Positions 63,628 through 64,000 of a DNA stretch of 64,000 nt are shown here, in pieces. Source of the DNA: Halovivax asiaticus JCM 14624 (GTDB lineage: Archaea; Halobacteriota; Halobacteria; Halobacteriales; Natrialbaceae); assembly GCF_000337515.1 (NCBI RefSeq), contig NZ_AOIQ01000014.1, positions 232,903 through 296,902 on the forward strand, given 5' to 3'. The notes beneath the pieces were generated by a model. That model was not told where the DNA came from and made no database searches. It saw nothing but the letters and a program-made list of their open reading frames with translations. Both the position numbers and the translations under genes were made by a program. Numbering within the stretch: the stretch's first letter is position 1; every line of letters starts with the position of its first letter.

Positions 63628-64000
63628 CAGGTCGCGCCCCCCAGTTGCGTCCCGAGCGAATCGGCGCCGCTCCGCGTCGCGTTCCGATCGGCACACACCC
63701 GTTCGTAGACCGCTCGAAGTCGCGCGCCGGTGGCTTCGAGTTGCCACTCCGGCGGGAGGGTCGCCCCCGCCGGCCGCGGCGCTTCGAGGACGCGGTCGAG
63801 TTCGGCCGCGAGTTCGTCGGTACTACTGCACACCGCGGTCCCCGGCACGTCGTCGACGAAGCCCACGTCGGTGGAGACGACCGGAACGCCACACGCCGCC
63901 GCCTCCTTGACGACCATCGGGCCGCTCTCGCGTCGGGACGTGACGAGCAGCGCGTCACTGGCGTTTAGATAGTGCGACATTTCGTGGTGGGGGACGCCAG
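63627..64000 (-). CDS. GT4-family glycosyltransferase (N-terminus outside window)
   Basis: The visible about 124 C-terminal codons show the GT-B fold donor site: VPHHEMSHYLNASDALLVTS, then the E(x7)E motif RRESGPMVVKEAAACGVPVVS. This retaining glycosyltransferase would transfer a nucleotide sugar in the cytoplasm. The stop overlaps the start of the GT-C-like gene, so the two form an operon for surface glycan assembly. Confidence 0.9.
   Translation of the reverse strand, partial: GVPHHEMSHYLNASDALLVTSRRESGPMVVKEAAACGVPVVSTDVGFVDDVPGTAVCSSTDELAAELDRVLEAPRPAGATLPPEWQLEATGARLRAVYERVCADRNATRSGADSLGTQLGGAT

Overview
The window is chromosomal DNA from a haloarchaeon (class Halobacteria; genus not resolvable by eye). 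The evidence is high GC with strong G/C third-position bias, very acidic proteins, twin-arginine lipoproteins, TATA boxes about 25 bases upstream of leaderless starts, and typical archaeal genes: Orc1/Cdc6, PolD small subunit, Hel308, Cgi121, PurO and archaeal IleRS. I saw no CRISPR array, transposase, integrase or rRNA.

Left part (1-35 kb). The window opens inside a uracil-DNA glycosylase. Next comes a two-gene unit whose first product carries an eCIS-core (DUF4157) HELAH domain. After this are mostly housekeeping genes: ileS, a membrane-anchored HEYTH protease, prs, glmM, hisI, an acyl-CoA synthetase with an in-frame amber codon, mdh, an M14 carboxypeptidase, a ferredoxin, two methyltransferases, a PiT phosphate permease, hel308 and cgi121. 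Several Tat lipoproteins are scattered among them. The ileS 3' flank holds a second, synonymously diverged copy of the ileS tail and the end of a broken convergent gene.

Middle part (35-42 kb). This stretch contains a rhodanese lipoprotein, an LLM flavin oxidoreductase, tRNA-Gln(CUG) with a double-HNH endonuclease gene beside it, purO, a metallophosphoesterase and aspartate kinase.

Origin domain (about 42.7-54.2 kb). orc1/cdc6, sec11, the PolD small subunit (DP1), a 1.3-kb gene-poor region and the GTPase/DUF2073/zinc-ribbon trio (oapA-oapB-oapC) form the arrangement known around haloarchaeal oriC1. I count 15 origin-recognition-box-like sequences with the pattern CCANNYGAARYNNNGGGG (the weaker ones are marked). 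Three flank an AT-richer core in the 47.8-49.1 kb region. Others lie in the orc1 promoter, as a tight inverted pair near 51.0-51.1 kb, as a cluster at 53.9-54.2 kb, and alone at 35.65 kb. Four lie inside the coding sequences of orc1, DP1 (two) and oapC, all in low-complexity acidic linkers.

Right part (54-64 kb). This part has a DUF1684 protein, a Tat-exported protein, a decayed AspRS-like gene running in frame into an XPD/DinG-type helicase, a lipoprotein, a CBS-pair protein, small membrane proteins, and the start of a glycosyltransferase operon that leaves the window.
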